DNA of 64,000 bases from Cryptomeria japonica (Eukaryota; Streptophyta; Pinopsida; Cupressales; Cupressaceae): assembly GCF_030272615.1 (NCBI RefSeq), contig NC_081414.1, positions 524,008,137 through 524,072,136 on the forward strand, read 5' to 3'. The stretch's first letter is position 1, and every line of letters starts with the position of its first letter. The position numbers were made by a program, and so were the translations under genes. The notes under the pieces are model-generated. The model was given only the letters and a program-made list of their open reading frames with translations, was not told the DNA's origin and made no database searches. Below, one piece after another: positions 45,409 to 56,313 of the stretch.

Positions 45409-46651
45409 CTATAATTTGCCTTTTATTTCCTCAGTGTCTCCTCTAGGTTGATCTCTGCAATCTCTAGCCAAGTGTCCAACTTTGTGACAATGAAAACATG
45501 CCATACCAGGATTTCTCCATGATCTTCGGTTGTTCATTCCAAACCTTATAAAGTAGTTGGCACTTATGTGTCCATATCTTCCACAACATTCACACCATAT
45601 CCTTGCATTGTAATCCCATGGTACTGCAGAATATTGTTGGTTAGAATCTGTGTGAGTTTGGCAACCTCTAGCATTTGCTTGGTGTGCAGACCACATATAG
45701 TTCTTTTGCTTAAACCAACACTTCTCAGTACTATGTCCATATCTATTGCAGTTTTTACAAAATCCTTTGAATTTTGCCTTTTGATAATTGCTAGCAGACT
45801 TTGTCCTACATTGGTTAGATGTGTGATCATATTTATTGCAATTGTGACAATAACCATTAGACCTAGTGACATTCGATTGCTTACCTTTTCTGATTTGGCA
45901 CATATTAGTAGTATGTCCTTGTTTTCCATAGTAGTTGCAAATAGACTTCTTTCCTTTGATGTTCTTCTTGTTTCCAGCTTGCTTTGATGATTCTCCTCTC
46001 TTGGTAGTGTGGATTCCCTTCTCAATAGAGTCTTTTCCTTTGTAACCAAGTCCTGCAACTTTGTTGGGTCTTTTTGTATTCAGTTGCTCATCCAACATCT
46101 TTGATGCTTCATAACTCTTCTTCAATGTTTCTTTGGATTTCTTCTCTATTTCAAGTTCATTGGTCAACCTTGATTGTTCAAGTTTCAATGCTTGATTCTC
46201 ATCATCTTTTAGATTTGCTTCATGATGTGCATAACCCAATTGATCTGACAGATTTTGTTAAATCCCAGTCAACCTTGTGATTTCATCATTCTTTTTCAGA
46301 TACTAATGCTTCAAGATGTTATTTTTCTCTTTCTAGATCTCTTACTTTATCCTCGGCTATCCTTAATATATCAAGATTTTCAGTCATCTTTGTGCTGAAA
46401 TGTTCATGTCCTCTTTTCATTTCTTTTATATGATCAGTCAGTGCTTTGTTCTTTTCCTTCAGTTCTTCAATCATTTCTTCAATCTCTTCAAATATACTGT
46501 TCTCAGATGATGTTTCAATTTGTTCCACTAGCTCTTGAGAGTCCTGTAAATCATCAGATAATCTTCTTCTAACTTTCAAAGATTTTTGCATTTGTCTTTG
46601 CATGTCTACAATCACTTGATTAGCATGATCCAACTCTTCTTGTAGATACAC
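45409..46651 (-). pseudogene. Element E ORF1: coiled-coil protein with five CCHC knuckles
   Basis: The first segment (46651-46319) is a charged coiled coil (YLQEELDHANQVIVDMQRQM ...). After stops, 46239-45409 has more coiled coil, the linker MLDEQLNTKRPNKVAGLGYK, then knuckles: CNYYGKQGHTTNMC (second Cys lost), CHNCNKYDHTSNQC, CKNCNRYGHSTEKC, CECCGRYGHISANY (last Cys lost) and CFHCHKVGHLARDC. The last is the most canonical. No capsid domain precedes it. Layout equals ORF1 of element D. Confidence 0.78.
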
Positions 46652-46729
46652 AATTCTTCAAGATTGTTTATAGCCTTCCATTGATAAGATCTTTTTCTTT
46701 AGGCTGTTAAACCCTTTTCCAACATTCAA

Positions 46730-46741
46730 GCTCTAATACCA
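46730..46741 (-). other. Primer-binding site of element E
   Basis: Coding strand reads TGGTATTAGAGC two bases inside the LTR, the same variant as in element D. Confidence 0.87.
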
Positions 46742-46743
46742 AT

Positions 46744-47828
46744 TGTTAGGCCCAATATGGAAAGCTAATGTACTGAGAGGGCAGGGGTGAATTAGTACTT
46801 CAAATCCTTTCTTCTTCAATAACTTTACTGTTATGCATAAACCAAAAACTTATGTAACAAAACATAAAGCTAAAACAAATAAATAACAATCATACATGAT
46901 TCACTCCATAACACATATATTTTGGTTACGTAGAAACTCTTGGTTAGAGAGAAAAAATGCGGTGGGGATGGCACCCACAACTTCACTACTGCAATAATAA
47001 AGGTTTCTCGATTAGAGCTACATGTTTAGCTATTTTTGATAGCTTACCCTGTTAGGAGTATCAAGATCATTAGATCTACCTTGCTAAAGGATTTTACAAC
47101 ACTTATTCTAAATGTTGCACCTAGTTAAAGGCTTTATAATTTATAGACTTTGTTAGAGTCTTTTACCCTGTTAAAGGTTTTTCTTACAACTCAAAATATT
47201 ACAATAAAATCTTTACAAATATCTACAACTTTACATTTGAAATGTTCTAGCAGATTCTATGTGCTCAAAATGAGATTACCTTGCTTATAGCATACCTCGG
47301 TAACCCATAAAGTAAATCAGTAAACCTTTCTGTTTACTCCGTTCCTTGACTATTCTCTGAAATCCTTCTCGGTGACCTATGTGTCTCTGATAGTCACAAT
47401 ACTCAGTGCTTTCCCATCTTTTCACATATGTCTGTCTTCACACTCATACACACACATATTTGATCCTAATTCATGTTGTATAAATAGATCTCTTATGTCG
47501 GTGATCTGGTTCATTGCTTCGATCTTACAAACATGATTTATCTTTGTTCCTCGATCTTGTAACATGTTTCCACACATGTGTCTAGGTTCAATGAGTCTGG
47601 TAAAATGTTTCACTCAGTGTATATCAACTCGGTGTATCATTATTGCTGCTCGGTAGACATAGAGTGTTACTTGGTAGACAACTCGGTGTATACTAGGTTC
47701 TATGACTACTTTCTTCTTTAACCGACTCCTCTATGCTTACCAACTAAATATTTCGGTAGTAGTAACTAACTAAAGTATATAGAATGACTTTGGATATAAA
47801 ACTAATGGAAACTTATTAAGTAGTAACA
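46744..47828 (-). repeat. 5' LTR of element E
   Basis: 1085 bp, closely similar to 40729-41906 except for the segment missing here. It is followed by AATAT (47829-47833). Confidence 0.92.
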
Positions 47829-47833
47829 AATAT

Positions 47834-48200
47834 AGCAGACAATATGATAGGTTCTTTGGAACTTACATCAGTTTTTGATTAAGAAATGATAGTTTTTGAG
47901 GAAAAGATTGAGAAACTGGAAAAACAAAAAGAAAGGATAAGAATGAAGGCACGTGAGCTGAAAAACAAACTTAGTCCTAGATTGGACAACCTTATAACTC
48001 AACGGGTTGAGTTGTCGAAAGCAACAATTCAAGGAGAAAGATCACTAGAGCAATAGATGCTCTATCTAACCAGTATGATCCAGCAGACTGAAACCATTAT
48101 CTTTGACAACACCAAATTCATGCAGAGTCTTAATCTAATTATGGTGGATATCTTTCAAATTGAACATAACTGGATACAGTCTATTGAGGTAGAATTTTGA
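47834..48200 (+). pseudogene. Element D ORF2, last part
   Basis: Continues the reading frame interrupted at 40728. It has a coiled-coil-like, Lys/Glu-rich stretch (VFEEKIEKLEKQKERIRM) and ends with a TGA at 48198-48200. Two in-frame stops are present (near 47880 and 48055). Confidence 0.65.
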
Positions 48201-48392
48201 ATTATTTGATTATTTTTGACATCCTTTATCATTGATGTCAAAGGGGGAGTAGTAGTATGAAGAAAAATGTACAGATGGGATCATTTGCTCAGGGGGAGCA
48301 CTTTTTTTTTTATCAAGTTTTGGACTTCATTTTTGGATATCAGTTTTTGGATTTTTCTCATGAGTGTTGCCATCAATGCCAAAGGGGGAAAT
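48201..48392 (+). other. 3' untranslated region and polypurine tracts of element D
   Basis: TGATGTCAAAGGGGGAGTAG at about 48232-48251, CAGGGGGAGC at about 48289, and GCCAAAGGGGGAAAT (48378-48392) against the LTR. The outer two repeat the same motif ~140 bp apart, as in element C. Confidence 0.8.
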
Positions 48393-49294
48393 TGTTGGCA
48401 TTCTACACTTTGATGAGAATAGTTTATGTTGTCATTGATAGCAACCAACTAGTAATATGGTTCACAACATACACCAGCTATAAACATCATCTACCGGTGC
48501 AACAAGATTATTCACACCGGCACCTAGTCTACACCAACAGAAGATCTTACTGGCACCCTAGCCGACATGGAAATTATATTGTTTTGTATTGTAATTATAT
48601 TGTATAGCCAACATGATGTATTGTAAAGACTCATATATGTATGAGATCTTATAGGTCATTTAGTAAGTGACATAGGTATGTGAAAAGTGTGTTAGGTATG
48701 CGAAATATGTATAGGTGATCAATGCAAGTGGATTATGAGAGTGAATATCTGTATATGCATTTTGATGTAATAATTTTGATGAGCGAATAAGAGCAGAGCA
48801 GAGCAGAGCAGAGCAAAGAAAGGTTTATGGCAGAGGTATTTGACAGAGCTTAAACTGATACTGAATCAATCATTGCAGATGCTATTTTGAGCAGTACATT
48901 GTCATTGGGTTTAATCATCCAATTTTGTAGTCAGTGTGACTCCTTTTTGTGATTGAGCAGTGAGCTCTAGGTTGTTGGCCTTCCTACATGTGCAGACCCC
49001 TATTGTATCAGTAATATTTATTCATATTGACCAGTGAGTAAATATTGTGGGTCACAAATCCCACCAAGGTTTTTCCCCTACTGGGTTTCCTTGCCAAAAC
49101 ATCTTGTGTTATGGTGTGCATTGATGTTTTCTCTCTTATTTCTCTTTATTGCTTTATTGTTTGTTTACCGGTACATTAATTTGGGTTGTAAAGTTGCAAA
49201 CAATTTTAAATATTTCATCCACTGGTTAGACACTGATTCACCGCCCCCCTCCCCTCCCCTCTCAGTGTCTTTGGGACTGATCAAGTATCTAACA
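48393..49294 (+). repeat. 3' LTR of element D
   Basis: 902 bp. Compared with the 5' copy it has an expanded AGAGC/GAGCA run at about 48790-48815 with a few extra bases before it. It ends GTATCTAACA at 49294. Confidence 0.92.
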
Positions 49295-51877
49295 CGTATA
49301 ATACTATGAAATGAGATATAGCTCATTTAAAATGATAGCACACATGCATGATTATTTCATCATGACAATTGTGTTGATCATGGTAATCTATCGTATTGTG
49401 ATGTATAACATATCTCTAACACTCTATCCTACTAATGGTTAAGATATCATCATTTGGATATTGATCATCCAACCCACCAACAAGTATGAGAATTAATATC
49501 GAGAAGTAGACTTGAATGACATTAGAGACACATTATGAGCACTACATATTATATTTGTAAATTTTTTATTCACTTATAATCTATTTATTCCCACATTATG
49601 ACCTTGATTATAAAAGGGTGTATCCAAATTGATATAATTATACTTGTATATCCAAGATTAATGAAATGAGATATATAATTCACTCATAGATTTGCTGATC
49701 CATAATCAACAAGAAAATTCTACTAGACACTTCATTAACATGAAGTTTTTTCTAAACATACTTAAATATGACATTACACATGTGGATAATTAACCACAAC
49801 CAAAATGCAATTAAGAACATGGAATGCACAATCATTATGAACTCATTTTAAGCCAATGCTTCTATACTCATAATATGTTAGAAAAATTACAAGTAAATAA
49901 TGTATAAGTGTCAGACAAAACTCAGCTAACACGTGGGTAGAGTTTATGAATTCTAACGGTTGGGAGTGTATTGTTACTCTGCTAATGCAACTCTTGCAAG
50001 TGGGATTTTATTTTATTTGGCTATGGGTTCTAGAAGTTTCTATTTGATTGGAATTTTTAGGGCATTGGTTATTAAGTATAAGGTTTTTATCTATCAGTTG
50101 TTCATGTTCATATTTTCAAGGCACTTAAGATTTTCGCGGTAACTTGGTCAACTATTCTTGTTTGCATTTTCAGGGCACTTAATATTTTCATGGTAACTTG
50201 GTATTTGAAGTTGTCTACAATCTTACACTTTCTAATGGTTATATGCATTCCTAAATTCATTGATTTTGGTAGCTACTCTTTACATTTTACATATAGGGTA
50301 TTTGTGGTGTAACACTTTTTAAGTTTTCTTTCGTGAGATCATCTTTTGTTTGTTCCTACGTTTTGGTGTTGTATTGGGCATTGAATATGTCTACAAAGAG
50401 TATCAACCATTTGCAGGGTTTCACCAGAGTTCCTCAACCATCTATTACCTACTACCATGGAGTTGGCTATCTCAACAAGCCATCAACTTGGTTTATTAAC
50501 TTCGAATATTTATCATACAATTTTAAGAATTTCCCCCTTGATTTTTGGTAAATTTGCAGTTTATAAATATGGACTTTGACTATCGTGGTATGAAATTGTT
50601 TACTCATTTTGCTAGGAACCTGGGTTCTAATTATTTTTTCATTTTGTCCAATATCATGGAATTTACCTTAGGAGGACTTGAATCAAATAAATTGGGAAGG
50701 TGAAAAGGCCCTTTATACAAATTGAAAATTTAGTTAGCAATTACATACTAGATATAAAAGAAACACCACATGGTAAGGACATAATGCAAGTGATTTACCT
50801 TGTGGAAAAATGAATTAGGCAAAAACTCTAATAAATAATATATTATCACCAATACACTAGTAAGATCCCCTCTAGGAAGAAACTCTAGACACCTTATAAA
50901 ATTCAAACGTGTCCTCACTTCTCCAAAAAAAATTGTCTTACTTGTAACATATTGAATTACTAAAATTATGAGTTCATTCCATTCTCAAGGATCACTATGA
51001 ACACCTTAAGGAACCCTCTCACTTATATAGAAGGTGTTAATTTTAGTGATCAAAAGTAATAATATAACTTAGAAATAAACAATACAAGCAAAAATACAAG
51101 ACAACATGTGCAAATTACCTTGGGAAAACCTCAAGATTGGAGGAAAAACCCAGCATTGAGTTTAGATCAAAGCTTTCAATATAATGTTCGGATTACATGA
51201 GTAGATATCAAATATATTTATCTGATTGGTGACTAATCATAGTCACTAACTAAAGTCTAATGTGAAGCCCTCCATTCAGTGCCTAATCCAATGGATGCAA
51301 ATTATAACTGTTGAATGAGTTGTCCTCAATGAATCTGTCTGATTCACTCAAGTTGACTACACTTAGAATAATTTGAATGCACATTTGATGGTGCTTATAA
51401 TCATCTCACTCCATCTATTTGCCTCCTTAAGTATTTTTTTAGATGCCATGATGAGGGCAGTTCTGTTGATGCCATTTAGCATCTGCACTCAACATCTTTT
51501 GTTGGGAGGGAGAGAAAGAGGGAGGGAGGAAGAGTTGGTGGGAGAGGAAAAAGAATTTATGTTGAACATCTAATGATTGAACATCTATCTCATAAGAATT
51601 TTTTACCACTAGCTACATTAAATATGTTCTCTATTAAGTTCAATGTTTTAAGATGGAAAAGAAGAGTTAAATGGTTTTTGTTCGATTTGTAATTTTTCTA
51701 TGTTTATGTATTTTAATTTGGTATATTATACTAAAACATCATTTCATAACTAACATTTCAACTTCTATATAACTAGTTCTAAGAAGACTTCCATTCTTGT
51801 GATATCCTTTTGCATAGTTTGTGAAGGGTATGCATTGAAGTTCCATAGCCAAATTTTTTTGCCTGTGAAGAAAGACC
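49295..51877. other. Spacer between element D and the CACTA relic
   Basis: AT-rich, with no gene that I can support. A stretch near 51090-51180 (CCTTGGGAAAACCTC, GGAGGAAAAACCCAGC) resembles the motifs in Copia LTRs of this window and may be an old LTR fragment; this is weak. Confidence 0.4.
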
Positions 51878-53240
51878 ATGTCAGATAATATCAGCGAAGA
51901 ACAAAATAAGGAGACAATTGCTAGATTGTGGTCTAACTTGAAAAGAAAAGGTGATGGAAAATGTTATTGTCCCTGCAAAATTTGTAAGGGCTTAAAGAGT
52001 CAAGACTAGAAGACTTCTAATCAAAATAGCTAAGAAACATTGTAGACAGCATGGTGACATTGAAGGGGGACATGATTATCATCCATTGGTAGGTTGTTCA
52101 TTATATCATTTTAATAATTTATATACATAAGAAATCACTTGATGATGAGATCATGATCATGGTTTATTTATGTTGATCATTTTTATATAGGTCGAGCACC
52201 CCAGGGCACATGATATGGACCAACACAACCCAAAGAATATAGTTTTCAAAGTGGAGGAACATGGAGGTGTGAATATTGAAGCTGAAGATAATGATCCCAT
52301 GGAAGATGATGATCATGCACTAGAAAACACAATTGAAGATGATGGTACAAATACATTGATCCATGACACATTTAGTACTGGCACAACTGATCATGATGAT
52401 GAAGATGACCTTGATGTTGCTCATGATTTACCTCTACTTGAGAAGGAATATGAGGCCCTTTATGAAGGCTCCCAAACAACTCTTCTCTCTATTATATTGT
52501 TGTTGATGAACTTGAAGGTTATGAATGGTTTATCCAACATAACAATCTCACGTATGTTAAGGTATGTCATATATGTCATTATAGTTAATAGATGGTGAAT
52601 CATGTACCATTAATATTCTTTATATTAACAAACTATATTTTTTGTTGTAGATTGATAGGTGAGTTTTTGTTACCACCATCAATTATTCTACCTCGCTCAT
52701 ACTGAGAATTATCTGTCATTATGAAAGCTATTGGAATGGAGTATCAAGAAATAGATGCTTGTCCCAATGATCATATTCTATATCATAAACAACATGAATT
52801 TGGAACAAAATTCCCTAAATGTCATATCAGTAGATATCAAATAGATAAAATAACAGAAAAGGTGCCTTGCAAGGTTATTCATTATATTCCCATTATTCCA
52901 CATATGAAATGATTATTCAGGTGCACTAGCTTGGCACAATTTATGGATTACCATGCATGCAATACAAGTCAAGATGAAATTATTCAAATGCCTGTGAATG
53001 GTTCAGCATTTATAGACATACAGGAAAAGTGGCCACACTTTAAAGAAGAACCTCGTAATCTCAGGCTTTCATTGGCAGCGGACATTGTCAATCCATTTGG
53101 AGAGTTGATATCTATTTACTCAGTGTGGCTGTTTTTTTTATCAACAATAAAATTCCTCCATGGATGTCAATAAAGAGGGAGCACATAATGTTGGCAATGA
53201 TTGTTCTAGATATTTTATCATTTAATAGGCATCTACATTT
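51878..53240 (+). pseudogene. CACTA (En/Spm-type) transposase relic
   Basis: From the ATG at 51878-51880 a transposase-associated domain is visible (KGDGKCYCPCKICKG, then HGDIEGGHDYHP). An acidic region follows at 52215-52600. The tnp2-type part has GMEYQEIDACPNDHILYHK, then KVIHYIPIIPHMK, then EKWPHFKEEPRNLRLSLAAD with NPFGELISIYSVW. A frameshift near 53140 leads to PPWMSIKREHIML. Several stops and intron-like gaps are present, and the catalytic region is truncated. CACTA transposase would cut the element ends; no CACTA terminal repeats are seen nearby. Confidence 0.8.
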
Positions 53241-53335
53241 AAACATGAATATTGCAGTAAAATGGTCATAATAATTATGAAATGTTTTTATTCATTCAAC
53301 TAGGTAAGTACCAAGTTAAAGATATGAATGTATAT
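53241..53335. other. Flank between the CACTA relic and element F
   Basis: AT-rich sequence that probably belongs to the broken CACTA element. The five bases before the LTR are TATAT (53331-53335); the matching duplication would be outside the window. Confidence 0.4.
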
Positions 53336-54125
53336 TGTAGACACCTAAAAGTGTCTTGTCTAATTAAATAAATATCTTTATTTATTTAATTATTTTAGCC
53401 TAATTCTTCTATTAATTAAATAAATCTTTATTTATTTAATTAATTCATTTATCCTCTTCTAGCCTTATTTCTCATTTAAATAAATACTTTTATTTATTTA
53501 AATTATCCTTTTCTTAAATTAAATAAAAACTTTTATTTATTTAATTGATCTCATTTCCTCTATTAATTAAATAAATCTTTATTTGTTTAATTAATTCATT
53601 AACCTTTTCTACCCATGACACATGCCATTCATCTCTTAATTCCTACACTACCTACCCTCTCATTATTTTCTTATTTTCTCTACCTACCCTCTAATCATAG
53701 CCGACCATTTATCTTTTACACCTCTCAATCTTATGCTTCCATTTCTTATAGTGTCTTCTATATAAGGAGATGCTTCCTTCATTATCAATCCTAATCATTA
53801 TAATCAAACCTTGACTACTCTAGCATTCGAAATTTCATATGCGATCAAGCCTACTTGCAACCATATTTCCGTTCTTTGTTGAGCTCTTGTGCACACATAA
53901 AATCTAAGAGCAAATATATCAAGCAAGATTAATGGAGATAGGAAGAATGGAGGTCCAAACCCTATTGGACATGTGATGGTATAATCTTTGTGATTTCATT
54001 TGATTTGCATTGTCTTAGGTAATCTTCATACGTTATGGTGGATCTTTTTTGTTGTTAGGATAGGGTTTTGTGGTTGAATTCATTTAGTCTTTCAATATTG
54101 TTGTTTCCATTTTTCACCATAAACA
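53336..54125 (+). repeat. 5' LTR of element F
   Basis: 790 bp, TGTAGACACC to CATAAACA, with five AT-rich palindromic modules (about 53361-53600) and TATATAAG at 53759-53766. Closely matches the LTRs of element B. Confidence 0.92.
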
Positions 54126-56313
54126 TTTTGGCATGTTTGTGAAGTTGCAGATTTGACATTTCTGATAAACTTTCAGCATTTCCACATCTGTGCATCCTAG
54201 AACCGCATTTTTTCTTTTCTACTGTGTCTATGACCTTTGTAATCGTGTCTGTGTTCGCCATTATTTTATCCTATATTGCAGATTGCAGGGTTGCGTCTCT
54301 ATTGGGAAATCGTGTCTATGCAGTTTTTGGATGCGTCTGTGTTTGGGAGTCACATCTCTATTCAGAAGTCACGTCTGTGAGGGATTTAGGCGCGTTTACG
54401 ATTTTCTGTCACGTCTCTGTTAGGTTTAACAACGTTTGTGTCTCAGATTTTGCATTTTAGTTTTTGATCTAGTTTTGAGGCTTTATTTCATCATTTGGAT
54501 TTCAGATCTGGTTTATTTCAAGCTAACATATTGTGATCTAGCTAACGAAATTGGTGCAGCTTGTCTTGAAAGTAAATCATTTTGCCGAAGGCCCCTATTT
54601 CACAAAGTCTTTTTGGATCTAAAATTTACCTAACTTGTGTGCTTGCAGGAAGGGGTGATCATTTGAAACAATCCATACTACTAACAAATCGTCATTGTAG
54701 GACCTTGACAAGGGTTTTCTTTTGATCTTTATTGTGTGCCTTGTTTTCATAGATTATCAAACACTTCAATTGGTACACTAAAATTGAACTAGTGTCTTTT
54801 GAGTCTTGAGTAATAGGATCTTTTTGTTTAATCTGTAGAGGGCCTATCTCCCCGTGTGGTCATTAGGACTACTAGTGAGGAGGGAATGATCCAAGTGGTA
54901 GTGAGGAAAACCCACCTCTTCCGAACCACTATAAACAACTGTATCCATGGTGAAAACCATAGGTAACGTGTGCTGATTAGTTCATACCGACACTATGTCT
55001 CCCCATAAACCCATTTGATCAAATTTATTTGGTCATTTGTAGGGCATAACCCCTATGAACTGGGAGCCTTCTATATTTACAGAGCTAAAAGTGTTGCATG
55101 TATGGCCATACAAGCGGATGCCCTTACTAGCACCTTTTTGTTTTAGAAAGCCAAAATCCTTCTAGTTATTGGGTTAGGAGGTCGGACCTCTGGAGCGACC
55201 CACACACATACGGTTCTTAGTAGAGATACAAAGTTTTCCATTAGGATTTTTCATAGGGACTGATGCTTGGCTACCCTGGAGAAGTGAGTGCCAACTATTG
55301 TCTTGTCCAACCATAAGAATTGTGCTTGTCTTATTTTGAACATTCAAACATTCAAGACCAAACATCATAACCTTGTGTCTTTTGTGTCTTCAAGTGTATG
55401 CAAAACAATTTTACGTCCAACAACACACTTTTCTTTGAGTCATTTTGAGTCTAAACACTTGCAAACATTGAGTCTTCATTAAAATTGTGTCCTCTTGTCA
55501 TAGAAAAACATTCAAAAATTCAGATTTGGTCACAACAAACAACTTCACAAATTGGAAAAATTACACTAAATTTCAGAAATGTGTATGTGTCTAATATAAT
55601 CGCGTCTGTGTCATTGAACCATGTCTGTGAAGGGCAGAAATGCATCTGTGATCTCTTAAGCAAAATTACATTCACAAAATCTCATAAACACGTCTGTGTA
55701 GTGGTCAACCATGTCTGTGTCATTTAACCACGTCTGTGAAGTATACAGGCATGTCTGTGTTACAGAATTGGAAAAATTTATAGTCCAGCAAATAAGAGCA
55801 ATTAGTTTCAAAATTATTGAGCTTCCTAGGTTATCTCTCTAGGTTTTCATCTAGCATTCAACCTATCTTTGGGTCTCACAAAGTTCATCATTGCTTTACA
55901 CCTTGCATTACATTCACATTTGTGTAAACTTGAGTCAAAAGGTCACTTGCTTGTCCTCATCTTGCTTTGTCAACACACTACATACAACAACATTTTGCTA
56001 AGTAGTCCCTCATCGAGGTCTATCACCTTTGGGTCTCATTTGGTCTTACTTAGAGTCAAGGTAAACTTACCTTATCAAGAGAAACTATCATCTCTTTGGA
56101 AGCCACACCTACTCTACTACATACATACTTGGTCTTACACTTTGGACATTACAAGTACACCTCAGATTCATTTACATTCCATCCAACTCTTGGTCTTCCA
56201 TACTTTTCCATTTTCATCTAGTCTCCCACATATTGGTCAATACCTAGTTCATGGTTGAAACCTGTTCCCAAAAATCTATGAGAGAAGCTAAAGAGGCTCA
56301 ATAGTCCGTAAAC
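54126..56313 (+). other. Leader of element F with two clusters of a GTCTGTG motif
   Basis: The primer-binding site is degraded (TTGGCATG at ~54128). About 11 copies of a CACGTCTGTGT-like word lie at 54184-54455 (for example CGTGTCTGTGT, TGCGTCTGTGT, CACGTCTGTGA). Seven more lie at 55576-55765, ending ~550 bp before gag. The region between is shared with element B. An open frame at 55869-56258 has no ATG and is judged non-coding. Confidence 0.75.

Larger units (their letters stand above)
40729..47828 (-). mobile_element. Element E: second pol-less LTR retrotransposon, nested in ORF2 of element D
   Basis: LTRs 40729-41906 (1178 bp) and 46744-47828 (1085 bp), TGTTAGGCCC to GTAACA on the plus strand. 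Target duplication AATAT is exact (40724-40728 and 47829-47833). PBS and polypurine tracts are on the minus strand. ORF1 carries a coiled coil and five knuckles; ORF2 is the unknown protein shared with element D. No protease, integrase, RT or RNase H. The left LTR is longer because of an extra segment around 41520-41630 that the right copy lacks. Confidence 0.93.
35257..49294 (+). mobile_element. Element D: pol-less LTR retrotransposon related to Copia, split by element E
   Basis: LTRs 35257-36134 (878 bp) and 48393-49294 (902 bp), both TGTTGGCATT to TATCTAACA. Flanks CATAT and CGTAT (49295-49299) are a target duplication with one mismatch, suggesting some age. It has a Met-tRNA-type PBS and a polypurine tract. 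ORF1 is coiled coil plus zinc knuckles; ORF2 is unknown. No protease, integrase, RT or RNase H is visible anywhere. Length without element E and its duplication is about 6.9 kb. The LTR segment around 35735-36060 closely matches the LTR of Copia element C. Confidence 0.9.

Noticed and set aside
51090-51180. Possible LTR fragment with GGAAAAACC-type words.
   Set aside because: Only short generic matches to the Copia LTRs here; no partner, boundary or duplication.
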